A DNA stretch of 64,000 bases. Origin: Bacteroides fragilis (GTDB lineage: Bacteria; Bacteroidota; Bacteroidia; Bacteroidales; Bacteroidaceae). Position 1 is the first letter of the stretch; every line of letters starts with the position of its first letter. The notes beneath the pieces were generated by a model that saw only the letters and a list, made by a program, of their open reading frames with translations, was not told the DNA's origin and made no database searches. Where the stretch lies: NCBI RefSeq assembly GCF_002849695.1, contig NZ_CP018937.1, positions 2,170,001-2,234,000 of the forward strand, read 5' to 3'. A program made the position numbers and the translations under genes. Below, piece after piece: positions 55,972 to 64,000 of the stretch.

Positions 55972-56075
55972 ATCCACCACAAAGGATACAAAACTCGCAG
56001 AGGCTTCATCTTTTATTTTAAAGTACATCTAAAATAAACTGGTCCACTGTGTACGCTGCATCCTCTGTAGTAAAA
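55972..56075. repeat. Degenerate CACCACAAAGG hairpin repeat (copy C)
   Basis: The left arm ATCCACCACAAAGGATAC (55972-55989) and the right arm TGCATCCTCTGTAGT (about 56057-56071) pair with several mismatches. Left and right ends match copies A and B better than each other, which suggests descent from a common palindromic element. Confidence 0.6.
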
Positions 56076-56086
56076 TCCTGATTTTC

Positions 56087-57970
56087 TTAAAATTGATATA
56101 CCTGTTCAATATAATTAATAAATGCTTCGTTCAGCAGTTTCACTCCCCCCGGCGTTGGATAATTACCGCTGAAATACCAGTCTCCCGTATGGTTGGGACA
56201 TGCCTCGTGCAATCCTTCAAGGGGTTGGTAAACAATCTGTACCTTGGCCTTCGTACCCTTCGGCGTCAGCAGTTCCACCATTTTAGCAGAGATTTCCTCG
56301 TCGGTGAAAGGAGCATAAATCTCCTTCACGTAGTTTACCATCTGTTCCTTCGGCAATCCTACCTGATCTTTCGATTTCCGGTAAGCTGCCGCGATCACGT
56401 CTTTCATATCCCGGTCCTTCAATAGTTCGATTGCCGCCTTGAAAGCGATGAACTCGGACATTTTCGCCATATCGATGCCGTAATAGTCCGGATAGCGAAC
56501 TTGCGGGGAGGAAGAAACGATAACTATCTTTTTCGGTCCCAAACGGTCGAGGATACCGATAATGCTTTGCTTCAATGTGGTGCCACGGACGATGCTGTCA
56601 TCGATAATCACCAGATTGTCGATACCTGCCCGGAGGCTGCCGTATGTTATGTCATACACGTGTGCCGCCAGATCGTTCCGGCTATTACCTTCGGCAATGA
56701 AAGTACGCAGTTTGATGTCCTTGATCGCTACCTTTTCCGAACGGATACGGCGAGACAGGATCACTTCCAGTTCATCGTGGTCCGGATTATGTCCCAGATT
56801 GGCAATCTGTCGTACCTTTTCTTCATTCAGGTAATCGTCCAGCCCTTGAAGCATACCGTAAAATGCCACCTCCGCCGTATTCGGTATGAACGAGAATACG
56901 GTATGGTCGAGATCATTATCAATTGCCTTCAGGATGTTCGGCACCAGTTTTTCACCCAGTTGTTTTCTCTCCTTATAGATGTCCGCGTCACTACCCCGTG
57001 AGAAGTAAATCCGCTCAAACGAACAGGCTTTCTTCTCCCGCGCTTTGTTGATCTGTGCCGTACGCAGTTTTCCCTCTTTGCTGATAAGAAGTGCCTGCCC
57101 CGGTTGCAATTCCTTTATTTCTCCTATCGGAACATTGAGTGCAGTCTGAATCACCGGACGTTCACTGGCAAGCACCGCAATTTCTTCATCCTGATACCAG
57201 AATGCCGGGCGGATCCCCCACGGGTCGCGCAACGCAAAGCTCTCTCCGCTTCCGGTCAGTCCGCACATCACATATCCTCCATCCCATTCCTTGCTCGATG
57301 TACGCAACACGTTTGCAAGATCCATATGATCCTCAATATAATGCGTCACGCCCATACCGGTCAGTCCTTCGGCCTCGGCCTGATTGAACAGTCGTTCCAC
57401 TTCCCGGTCGAGTCTGTGCCCCACCTGTTCGAGCATGATATAGGTATCGGCATACTTACGCGGATGTTGTCCGATGGCAGTGATACGGGCAAACACTTCG
57501 TCCACATTTGTCATGTTGAAGTTACCGCAAAGGGCAAGGTTCTTCGCCCGCCAGTTGTTCCTTCTGAGAAACGGATGGACATAGGATATGCCGGATTTTC
57601 CGGTGGTCGAATAACGCAGATGTCCCATGTATACTTCCCCCGCAAAGGGCAGTGTACGCTTGGCAAACCCAGCATCGTGCAATTGCTCCCCGGTCAGATC
57701 CTTGAAGTTGGCCTGCACCGTTTCAAAAATTTCAGTGATGGCACCGGAACCCAACGCCCGTTCACGGAACATATACTCTTCACCCGGATTTGCTTCCAGT
57801 TTCACACATGCCAGTCCGGCACCTTCCTGCCCACGGTTATGCTGTTTTTCCATCAGCAGGTAGAGCTTATTGAGCCCATACATCCATGTCCCGTACTTCT
57901 TTTCGTAATACTCCAGCGGTTTAAGCAAACGAATCATGGCAACGCCACATTCATGTTTCAGTTGTTCCAT
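56087..57970 (-). CDS. purF: Large PurF-like amidophosphoribosyltransferase
   Basis: Class II glutamine amidotransferase joined to a type I phosphoribosyltransferase domain, the layout of PurF, which makes phosphoribosylamine in purine synthesis. At 627 residues it is clearly longer than the usual 470-510. The N-terminal nucleophile is Cys8 (HECGVAM), so a seven-residue propeptide must be removed. RYSTTGKSG is the amidotransferase core, and the PRPP loop is VIIDDSIVRGTTLKQS. Extra length is spread through the N-terminal and C-terminal parts. This long form may be a second, Bacteroidetes-specific paralogue; the assignment as the main PurF is uncertain. Promoter at 58090-58097. Confidence 0.85.
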   Translation of the reverse strand: MEQLKHECGVAMIRLLKPLEYYEKKYGTWMYGLNKLYLLMEKQHNRGQEGAGLACVKLEANPGEEYMFRERALGSGAITEIFETVQANFKDLTGEQLHDAGFAKRTLPFAGEVYMGHLRYSTTGKSGISYVHPFLRRNNWRAKNLALCGNFNMTNVDEVFARITAIGQHPRKYADTYIMLEQVGHRLDREVERLFNQAEAEGLTGMGVTHYIEDHMDLANVLRTSSKEWDGGYVMCGLTGSGESFALRDPWGIRPAFWYQDEEIAVLASERPVIQTALNVPIGEIKELQPGQALLISKEGKLRTAQINKAREKKACSFERIYFSRGSDADIYKERKQLGEKLVPNILKAIDNDLDHTVFSFIPNTAEVAFYGMLQGLDDYLNEEKVRQIANLGHNPDHDELEVILSRRIRSEKVAIKDIKLRTFIAEGNSRNDLAAHVYDITYGSLRAGIDNLVIIDDSIVRGTTLKQSIIGILDRLGPKKIVIVSSSPQVRYPDYYGIDMAKMSEFIAFKAAIELLKDRDMKDVIAAAYRKSKDQVGLPKEQMVNYVKEIYAPFTDEEISAKMVELLTPKGTKAKVQIVYQPLEGLHEACPNHTGDWYFSGNYPTPGGVKLLNEAFINYIEQVYQF

Positions 57971-58043
57971 CTATTTTCGATTTAACTATATTACAATCGG
58001 TTATTGAACTCACACCATAATCACACTCTTTTCCTCCTATCCC

Positions 58044-58069
58044 GGTCGGTCTGTCGTGCCTTCCCGACC
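58044..58069 (-). promoter_or_regulatory. Hairpin in the purF-like 5' leader
   Basis: GGTCGG (58044-58049) pairs with CCGACC (58064-58069) in the roughly 110-nt leader between the promoter at 58090 and the ATG at 57970. It could influence expression, but no riboswitch class was recognised. Confidence 0.3.
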
Positions 58070-58089
58070 CATAACGATACATCACGGGC

Positions 58090-58097
58090 AAAGGTAC
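58090..58097 (-). promoter_or_regulatory. -7 box for the purF-like/car genes
   Basis: The minus strand reads TACCTTTG, 120 bp before the purF-like ATG. It sits within the remains of the glmS-like frame. Confidence 0.55.
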
Positions 58098-58361
58098 ACT
58101 AATTATCAACGGTTTAAAGCACTTTAATGTTTCCGGACTTCCGATACATAGATTATCGGTCTTACAAAACCGGTAACTCTGCAGGAAACATGAAACGAAA
58201 TGAACGGGGATCTCTGTACAGGTACTGTTACAGGAAGTATAACTTTGGGATAGAAATTCTTGGAGGATAACGGTGGAAATTTCAAGATTGCCGTTAGCAA
58301 TAAAAACAGATGCTTCGCCTTTCGGCTGATACATATCAATATAGCCTACCATTCCACACAT
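58098..58361 (-). pseudogene. Probable relic of a glmS-like amidotransferase gene
   Basis: The frame from ATG 58361 begins MCGMVGYID, the hallmark N-terminal nucleophile segment of GlmS/AsnB-type class II amidotransferases, with a matching promoter (58386-58393) and an AAGGATAAT leader. After nine residues the family match fades; a later piece, FIANGNLEI, might correspond to a displaced segment of the same domain. The frame stays open but then runs through the purF promoter into purF itself, so no functional product is likely. Most economical reading: a gene that once lay between the purF-like gene and gltB was deleted, leaving its promoter and start. Confidence 0.45.
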
Positions 58362-58385
58362 ATTATCCTTTTTTGTTTTCGCGTG

Positions 58386-58393
58386 CAAAGATA
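58386..58393 (-). promoter_or_regulatory. -7 box of the glmS-like relic
   Basis: The minus strand reads TATCTTTG, 24 bp before the ATG of MCGMVGYID. A preserved promoter in front of a broken gene. Confidence 0.5.
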
Positions 58394-58662
58394 CATAATC
58401 TAAATAACATAAAGATTAGTTTTCCTATAAATATTTGACATAAACGTACAAAAAAGTTGTTTTAATATCAAAACGTTAATTTATCTATTATTTCAGTCTC
58501 AAAAAGAAAGAGATTACAATCGTTTAATGATATAATGGAAGCAAGTTACAGTTTGAAACAAAAAGTAGTTAATTTACTTACGATCTGAAATATTAAAAAA
58601 CTAAAAAGAGAATTAGTGTCACACAAAGGCGCGCCATACATATCATAATGAAATTAAATTCC

Positions 58663-58670
58663 TATTTTTG
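58663..58670 (+). promoter_or_regulatory. -7 box of gltB-gltD
   Basis: TATTTTTG lies 53 bp before the gltB ATG. Between 58394 and 58662 I see only AT-rich DNA with no other feature. Confidence 0.6.
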
Positions 58671-58723
58671 CCGAACATTTTGATACAACAAACAGGTATT
58701 ATCGTATAATAAAGCTAAACAGA

Positions 58724-61700
58724 ATGAAGGAACAAGAACTTTTTAACAACGAAACAAAAGAGTTGCCCTGTCAACGACTGCCCGAACAGTTGGGTCTCTA
58801 TCATGCAATGAACGAACATGATGCCTGCGGAGTGGGTATGTTGGTGAACATTGACGGGGGAAAATCGCACGACATTGTGGAGTCCGCACTAAAAGTACTG
58901 GAAAACATGCGTCACCGTGGTGCCGAAGGAGCGGATAACAAAACAGGAGACGGCGCAGGCATCATGCTCCAGATTCCTCATGAATTTATCTTGTTGCAAG
59001 GCATACCTGTCCCCGAAAAAGGGAAATACGGAACAGGTTTGATTTTCCTCCCCAAAAACGAAGAAGACCGGGCAACCATTCTGAGTATTATTATCGAGGA
59101 GATTGAAAAAGAAGGATTAACACTGATGCACCTGCGCAATGTACCCACTTGCCCGGACATATTGGGTGAATCGGCACGAACAGCCGAACCGGACATCAAA
59201 CAGATATTCATCACCGGATTTACGGAAACGGAGACAGCCGACCGCAAACTCTATGTGATAAGAAAAAGGATTGAAAACCGGATACGCAAATCATCTGTCC
59301 CGGCAAAAGACGACTTTTACATTGTATCGCTGTCTACCAAAAGCATCATATATAAAGGTATGTTGTCATCCTTACAGTTGCGTAGTTATTTCCCCGATCT
59401 GACAAACAACTATTTCACCAGCGGACTTGCATTGGTACACTCACGTTTCAGCACCAACACATTTCCCACATGGGGACTGGCGCAACCCTTCCGTCTACTG
59501 GCACACAACGGTGAAATAAATACCATTCGCGGTAACCGGGGATGGATGGAAGCAAGGGAAAGCGTACTCTCCTCACCTACCTTGGGTGATATCAGGGAGC
59601 TCCGCCCCATCATCCAGCCGGGTGGAAGTGACAGCGCCTCTTTAGATAACGTACTCGAGTTCCTGGTAATGTCCGGCCTCAGCTTGCCACATGCCATGGC
59701 TATGCTGGTACCGGAGTCATTCAACGAAAAGAATCCGATCAGCGAAGACCTGAAAGCATTCTACGAATATCACTCCATCCTGATGGAACCATGGGACGGA
59801 CCGGCTGCCCTGCTGTTCAGCGACGGTCGCTATGCGGGAGGTATGCTCGACCGTAACGGACTACGCCCCGCCCGCTATCTGATTACTCACAACAACATGA
59901 TGGTAGTGGCCTCCGAAGTCGGCGTAATGGACTTCGAACCCGGAGATATCAAAGAGAAAGGACGCCTGCAACCGGGCAAGATATTGCTGGTAGACACCGA
60001 AAAAGGTGAGATCTACTACGACGGTGAACTGAAAAAACAGTTGGCGGAGGCCAAGCCTTACCGTACCTGGCTCGCCAACAACCGGATTGAACTGAATGAA
60101 CTGAAAAGTGGACGCAAAGTATCACACAGTGTAGAGAACTACGGCCGCATGCTACGTACCTTCGGCTATTCAAAAGAAGACATCGAAAAGATCATCACCC
60201 CGATGGCGACCGGAGGGGCCGAACCGATCAATTCGATGGGCAACGACACCCCCCTGGCCGTACTCTCGGATAAACCACAACTCTTGTACAATTACTTCCG
60301 GCAACAATTTGCACAGGTGACAAACCCTCCCATCGATCCCATCCGCGAGGAATTGGTGATGTCGCTGACGGAATATATCGGTGCTGTGGGCATGAACATT
60401 CTCACCCCCAGCGAGAGTCATTGCAAAATGGTGCGCCTCAACCACCCTGTACTGAACAATGCCCAACTGGATATCTTATGCAATATCCGGTATAAAGGAT
60501 TCAAAACGGTAAAGCTGCCCATGTTGTTTGAGGCTGATAAAGGAAAAGCCGGACTTCAAGAGGCACTGACCGCCCTGTGCAAGCAGGCAGAAGCCTCCGT
60601 CGTAGAGGGAGTCAACTACATCGTACTGACCGACAGAGAGGTCGATGCCACACATGCTGCCATTCCATCCTTACTGGCTGTCAGTGCAGTGCATCATTAT
60701 CTGATCTCAGTGGGCAAACGTGTCCAGACTGCTCTGGTAGTAGAAAGCGGCGAGATACGCGAAGTGATGCATGCAGCCCTGCTACTTGGCTTCGGAGCCA
60801 GCGCATTGAACCCCTACATGGCCTTTGCCATTCTCGACAAGCTCGTTACCGGTAAAGATATCCAACTCGATTATGCCACAGCAGAAAAGAACTACATCAA
60901 AGCCATCTGCAAAGGGCTCTTCAAAATCATGAGTAAAATGGGGATCAGTACCATCCGTTCATACCGGGGAGCAAAAATATTCGAAGCTATAGGATTAAGC
61001 GAAGAACTGAGCAAGGCTTGTTTCGGCGGCCTGCCCTCTACCATCGGCGGCATCCGGCTTGAAGAGATAGCCAAAGATGCCATCGCTTTCCACAATGAAG
61101 GATTCGCAGCGGAAAACAGTGATGACATTCTACCCAACAAAGGCTTATACTCTTTCCGAAAAGACGGGGAAAAACATGCCTGGAATCCGGAAACGATCAG
61201 TGCCCTGCAACTGGCAACCCGCCTGGGCAGCTACAAGAAATTCAAAGAGTTTACACAAATGGCAGATGAAAAAGAAATGCCCATCTTTCTGCGCGATTTC
61301 CTGGGATTCAAACGGTCGCCTATCTCTATCGACAAGGTAGATCCCGTTGAAAACATCATGAAACGTTTTGTTACCGGTGCCATGAGTTACGGTTCGATCA
61401 GCCGGGAAGCACACGAGACAATGGCCATCGCCATGAATGCCATTCACGGACGGAGCAATACCGGTGAAGGAGGTGAAGATGCCAAGCGATTCACCCCGCG
61501 TCCGGACGGAACAAACCTGAGAAGTGCCATCAAACAGGTAGCTTCGGGACGTTTTGGCGTGACTGCCGAATATCTGGTAAATGCGGATGAAATACAGATC
61601 AAGATTGCACAAGGCGCCAAGCCGGGCGAAGGCGGACAGTTGCCCGGCTATAAGGTGGACGAAGTGATAGCCCGTACCCGTCACTCCATACCGGGCATCT

Positions 61701-63268
61701 CGCTGATTTCCCCTCCTCCTCACCATGATATTTATTCAATCGAAGATCTGGCACAACTTATCTTCGACTTGAAAAACGTAAATCCCCGGGCGAGAATCAG
61801 TGTCAAACTGGTAGCCGAAAGCGGAGTCGGCACCATTGCCGCAGGTGTAGCCAAGGCCAAAGCCGACCTGATCGTCATCTCCGGTGCCGAAGGCGGAACA
61901 GGAGCTTCACCCGCCTCTTCCATCCGTTACGCCGGCATCCCACCCGAATTAGGATTGAGTGAAACCCAGCAAACCCTGGTGCTGAACGGACTGAGAGGTC
62001 AAGTCATGCTCCAGGTGGACGGACAGCTGAAAACCGGACGGGACATCATCCTGATGGCAATGTTGGGGGCCGAAGAGTTTGGATTTGCCACCTCTGCCCT
62101 GATTGTTCTGGGATGTGTCATGATGCGCAAGTGTCATCAGAATACTTGCCCGGTAGGTGTGGCCACACAAAATGAAGAATTACGTAGACGCTTCCACGGA
62201 CGCAGCGAATACCTGGTGAACTTCTTCACTTTCCTGGCACAGGAGGTACGCGAGTATCTTGCGGAAATAGGTGTCGAAAAGCTGGACGACATTATCGGAC
62301 GGACGGACCTGATCGAACGCAAACCCCAAGATATACTCCCCAAGCACAGCCTGATTGACTTCAGCAGGTTGCTGGCACGGGTTGACAACCGGGCTGCCAT
62401 TCTGCATACCACCAATCAGGACCACGGTATCTCGGCGGTGAAAGATGTGGAAATAATCCATGCCGCCCGCGAAGCCATCGAACGCCAACGGGAAGTCTCT
62501 CTGGAATATACCATTGCCAACACTGACCGCGCGTGCGGTGCCATGCTCTCAGGTGCCATCGCTACCCGGTATGGAGAAAAAGGTCTGCCGGAACATACGC
62601 TGAACGTCAAATTCAAAGGTTCCGCCGGACAGTCATTCGGTGCCTTCCTTGTACCGGGAGTCAACTTCAAGCTGGAGGGCGAAGCCAACGACTATTTGGG
62701 AAAAGGATTGAGTGGCGGACGTATCGCCGTACTTCCACCGGTACGGAGCAATTTCGAAGCGGAAGAAAACACCATTGCCGGAAACACCCTGCTATACGGA
62801 GCCACCAGTGGTGAAGTATACATCAATGGACGTGCGGGCGAACGTTTTGCGGTGAGAAACTCCGGAGCCGTCGCTGTTGTCGAAGGTGTGGGTGACCATT
62901 GTTGCGAATACATGACCGGCGGACGGGTGGTCGTGTTGGGACAGACCGGACGCAACTTTGCAGCCGGCATGTCGGGCGGCGTAGCCTATGTATGGAACAA
63001 AGAAGGAAACTTCGACTATTTCTGCAACATGGAGATGGTGGAACTTTCACTGATCGAAGAAGCCGGCTATCGCAAAGAACTTCATGAACTGATCCGCCAA
63101 CATTATCTCTATACAGGCTCAAAACTGGCACGCACCATGCTCGACAATTGGAATCACTGCGTGGACGAATTCATCCAGGTGGTACCGATCGAATATAAAA
63201 AGGTGTTGCAGGAAGAACAGATGCGGAAACTGCAACAGAAAATCGCAGATATGCAGAGAGACTATTAG
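58724..63268 (+). CDS. gltB: Glutamate synthase large subunit
   Basis: Catalyses glutamine + 2-oxoglutarate to two glutamates. The 1514-residue protein has a propeptide of about 34 residues, then the class II amidotransferase nucleophile Cys35 in HDACGVGM, the central domain, the FMN-binding synthase domain (GAEGGTGASPASSIRYAG) and the 3Fe-4S cysteines CVMMRKCHQNTCPVG. The C-terminal glutamate-synthase beta-helix (about 1270-1500) shows GxxxxGG repeats such as LGKGLSGGRIAVLPP and YMTGGRVVVLGQTGRNFAAG (kept separate). Length fits the bacterial NADPH type. gltD follows after 65 bp. Confidence 0.98.
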   Translation: MKEQELFNNETKELPCQRLPEQLGLYHAMNEHDACGVGMLVNIDGGKSHDIVESALKVLENMRHRGAEGADNKTGDGAGIMLQIPHEFILLQGIPVPEKGKYGTGLIFLPKNEEDRATILSIIIEEIEKEGLTLMHLRNVPTCPDILGESARTAEPDIKQIFITGFTETETADRKLYVIRKRIENRIRKSSVPAKDDFYIVSLSTKSIIYKGMLSSLQLRSYFPDLTNNYFTSGLALVHSRFSTNTFPTWGLAQPFRLLAHNGEINTIRGNRGWMEARESVLSSPTLGDIRELRPIIQPGGSDSASLDNVLEFLVMSGLSLPHAMAMLVPESFNEKNPISEDLKAFYEYHSILMEPWDGPAALLFSDGRYAGGMLDRNGLRPARYLITHNNMMVVASEVGVMDFEPGDIKEKGRLQPGKILLVDTEKGEIYYDGELKKQLAEAKPYRTWLANNRIELNELKSGRKVSHSVENYGRMLRTFGYSKEDIEKIITPMATGGAEPINSMGNDTPLAVLSDKPQLLYNYFRQQFAQVTNPPIDPIREELVMSLTEYIGAVGMNILTPSESHCKMVRLNHPVLNNAQLDILCNIRYKGFKTVKLPMLFEADKGKAGLQEALTALCKQAEASVVEGVNYIVLTDREVDATHAAIPSLLAVSAVHHYLISVGKRVQTALVVESGEIREVMHAALLLGFGASALNPYMAFAILDKLVTGKDIQLDYATAEKNYIKAICKGLFKIMSKMGISTIRSYRGAKIFEAIGLSEELSKACFGGLPSTIGGIRLEEIAKDAIAFHNEGFAAENSDDILPNKGLYSFRKDGEKHAWNPETISALQLATRLGSYKKFKEFTQMADEKEMPIFLRDFLGFKRSPISIDKVDPVENIMKRFVTGAMSYGSISREAHETMAIAMNAIHGRSNTGEGGEDAKRFTPRPDGTNLRSAIKQVASGRFGVTAEYLVNADEIQIKIAQGAKPGEGGQLPGYKVDEVIARTRHSIPGISLISPPPHHDIYSIEDLAQLIFDLKNVNPRARISVKLVAESGVGTIAAGVAKAKADLIVISGAEGGTGASPASSIRYAGIPPELGLSETQQTLVLNGLRGQVMLQVDGQLKTGRDIILMAMLGAEEFGFATSALIVLGCVMMRKCHQNTCPVGVATQNEELRRRFHGRSEYLVNFFTFLAQEVREYLAEIGVEKLDDIIGRTDLIERKPQDILPKHSLIDFSRLLARVDNRAAILHTTNQDHGISAVKDVEIIHAAREAIERQREVSLEYTIANTDRACGAMLSGAIATRYGEKGLPEHTLNVKFKGSAGQSFGAFLVPGVNFKLEGEANDYLGKGLSGGRIAVLPPVRSNFEAEENTIAGNTLLYGATSGEVYINGRAGERFAVRNSGAVAVVEGVGDHCCEYMTGGRVVVLGQTGRNFAAGMSGGVAYVWNKEGNFDYFCNMEMVELSLIEEAGYRKELHELIRQHYLYTGSKLARTMLDNWNHCVDEFIQVVPIEYKKVLQEEQMRKLQQKIADMQRDY

Positions 63269-63333
63269 ATAAGCCGCCGAACCTGTATATCAGATACCAA
63301 TCTCAATCGTAAACTATAAAATCGTAAATAAAA

Positions 63334-64000
63334 ATGGGAGATCCAAAAGCATTCTTAAATATTCCCCGTCACGAGGCCGGATACCGCCCCGTACACGAGC
63401 GCATCACTGATTTCAGTGAGGTGGAACAGACCCTCAACACAAGTGACCGCAAACTTCAGGCTTCACGCTGCATGGATTGCGGTGTCCCCTTCTGCCATTG
63501 GGCTTGTCCGTTGGGCAACAAGCAACCCGAATGGCAAGACGCACTCTACAAGGGAAAATGGCGTGAGGCCTACCAGATATTGTCTGCCACGTGCGACTTC
63601 CCGGAGTTTACCGGACGCATCTGCCCGGCACTCTGTGAGAAGTCGTGCGTACTGAAGCTATCGTGTGACGCCCCTGTCACCATCCGTGAAAATGAAGCAG
63701 CCATCGTGGAAGCAGCTTTCCGAGAAGGTTATATCATGCCGGCAATTCCCAAACGAAATGGAAAACGGGTAGCCGTCATCGGTTCCGGCCCTGCCGGACT
63801 GACGGTTGCCAACCGCTTGAACCGCTCGGGGTATGCCGTCACCGTTTTCGATAAAGCAGCAGCTCCGGGTGGATTACTTCGCTACGGAATCCCCAATTTC
63901 AAACTGAATAAAGTCATTATCGACCGCCGGATGAAGCTCCTGGAAGCGGAAGGCATTGAATTCAGAATGGGAACCGAGATCGACACGCATAAACTCACTC
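63334..64000 (+). CDS. gltD: Glutamate synthase small subunit, N-terminal part
   Basis: Supplies electrons from NADPH to GltB through FAD and two 4Fe-4S clusters. Only 222 codons are in the window; the gene runs off the right edge in frame. Present are the cysteine motif CMDCGVPFCHWACPLGN (about 46-62), the second group CPALCEKSC, and the FAD-binding GSGPAGL loop near residue 149 with the later GGLLRYGIPNFKL. Start ATG 63334 gives MGDPKAFLNIPRHEAGYRP, the normal family start. Confidence 0.96.
   Translation, partial: MGDPKAFLNIPRHEAGYRPVHERITDFSEVEQTLNTSDRKLQASRCMDCGVPFCHWACPLGNKQPEWQDALYKGKWREAYQILSATCDFPEFTGRICPALCEKSCVLKLSCDAPVTIRENEAAIVEAAFREGYIMPAIPKRNGKRVAVIGSGPAGLTVANRLNRSGYAVTVFDKAAAPGGLLRYGIPNFKLNKVIIDRRMKLLEAEGIEFRMGTEIDTHKLT

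Noticed and set aside
57104..57985. Open frame of about 293 codons on the plus strand
   Set aside because: Antisense to the purF-like gene, no recognisable domain.

Overview
This window is a chromosomal segment of a Bacteroides-type bacterium (Bacteroidales). The evidence is direct: about twenty matches to the Bacteroides -7 promoter box TAnnTTTG sit a short distance upstream of genes, translation starts are A-rich without strong Shine-Dalgarno sites, and the gene content is typical (Rnf complex with RseC, DUF4293, short Rpb6-like omega, BamD lipoprotein, PorT-like barrel, 6-bladed beta-propeller lipoprotein, TAnnTTTG-driven gltB). The species cannot be fixed from the sequence alone. Most of the window is conserved housekeeping DNA; I see no prophage, integrase, insertion sequence, CRISPR array, rRNA or tRNA.

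Layout. 1-4.0 kb: the minus-strand Rnf operon (rseC-rnfB-rnfC-rnfD-rnfG, cut by the window edge), a ferredoxin:NAD ion pump. 4.2-6.2 kb: a DUF6483-like protein and a DUF3078-like outer-membrane protein. 6.5-10.2 kb: pyrG-yidC operon, then a MATE exporter and a secreted S9 peptidase lipoprotein, closed by a 31-bp perfect palindrome. 13.7-20.5 kb: minus-strand metallo-hydrolase, exported flavodoxin, hexapeptide acetyltransferase, PadR-PspC pair, divergent GNAT, POT peptide transporter. 20.5-32.5 kb: ybaK, uvrA, LysM protein plus beta-barrel, DUF4293, rpoZ and bamD, ACT protein, paaK and uvrB. 32.5-36.7 kb: an AT-rich accessory stretch holding a candidate small RNA, SanA-like and transglutaminase genes, a GxxExxY gene bracketed by inverted repeats beside a truncated AlaX-like gene, an intact AlaX-like gene, hsp20 with a sigma-54-like promoter, and a DUF6078-like protein. 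36.8-48.7 kb: tandem repeats, a large hybrid histidine kinase, a five-gene TolC/HlyD/ABC efflux operon, a beta-propeller lipoprotein and an AraC regulator. 48.8-51 kb: GH20 hexosaminidase. 51-64 kb: the glutamine/nitrogen block, with purF-like, carA, carB and a cysteine-less thioredoxin on the minus strand, and gltB-gltD on the plus strand; between them lies what looks like a glmS relic.

How the genes work together: the right-hand block gathers glutamine amidotransferases (PurF-like, CarA/CarB, GltB/GltD) that move glutamine nitrogen into purines, carbamoyl phosphate and glutamate. The middle block is envelope biogenesis and export (YidC, BamD, LysM/barrel, TolC-ABC). uvrA and uvrB provide excision repair. 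The most interesting non-routine items are the GxxExxY element at 34.3-34.8 kb, the candidate small RNA at 32.65 kb, the sigma-54-like hsp20 promoter at 35.4 kb, the glmS relic at 58.2 kb and a dispersed hairpin repeat seen at three places. No entirely new multi-gene system could be supported.
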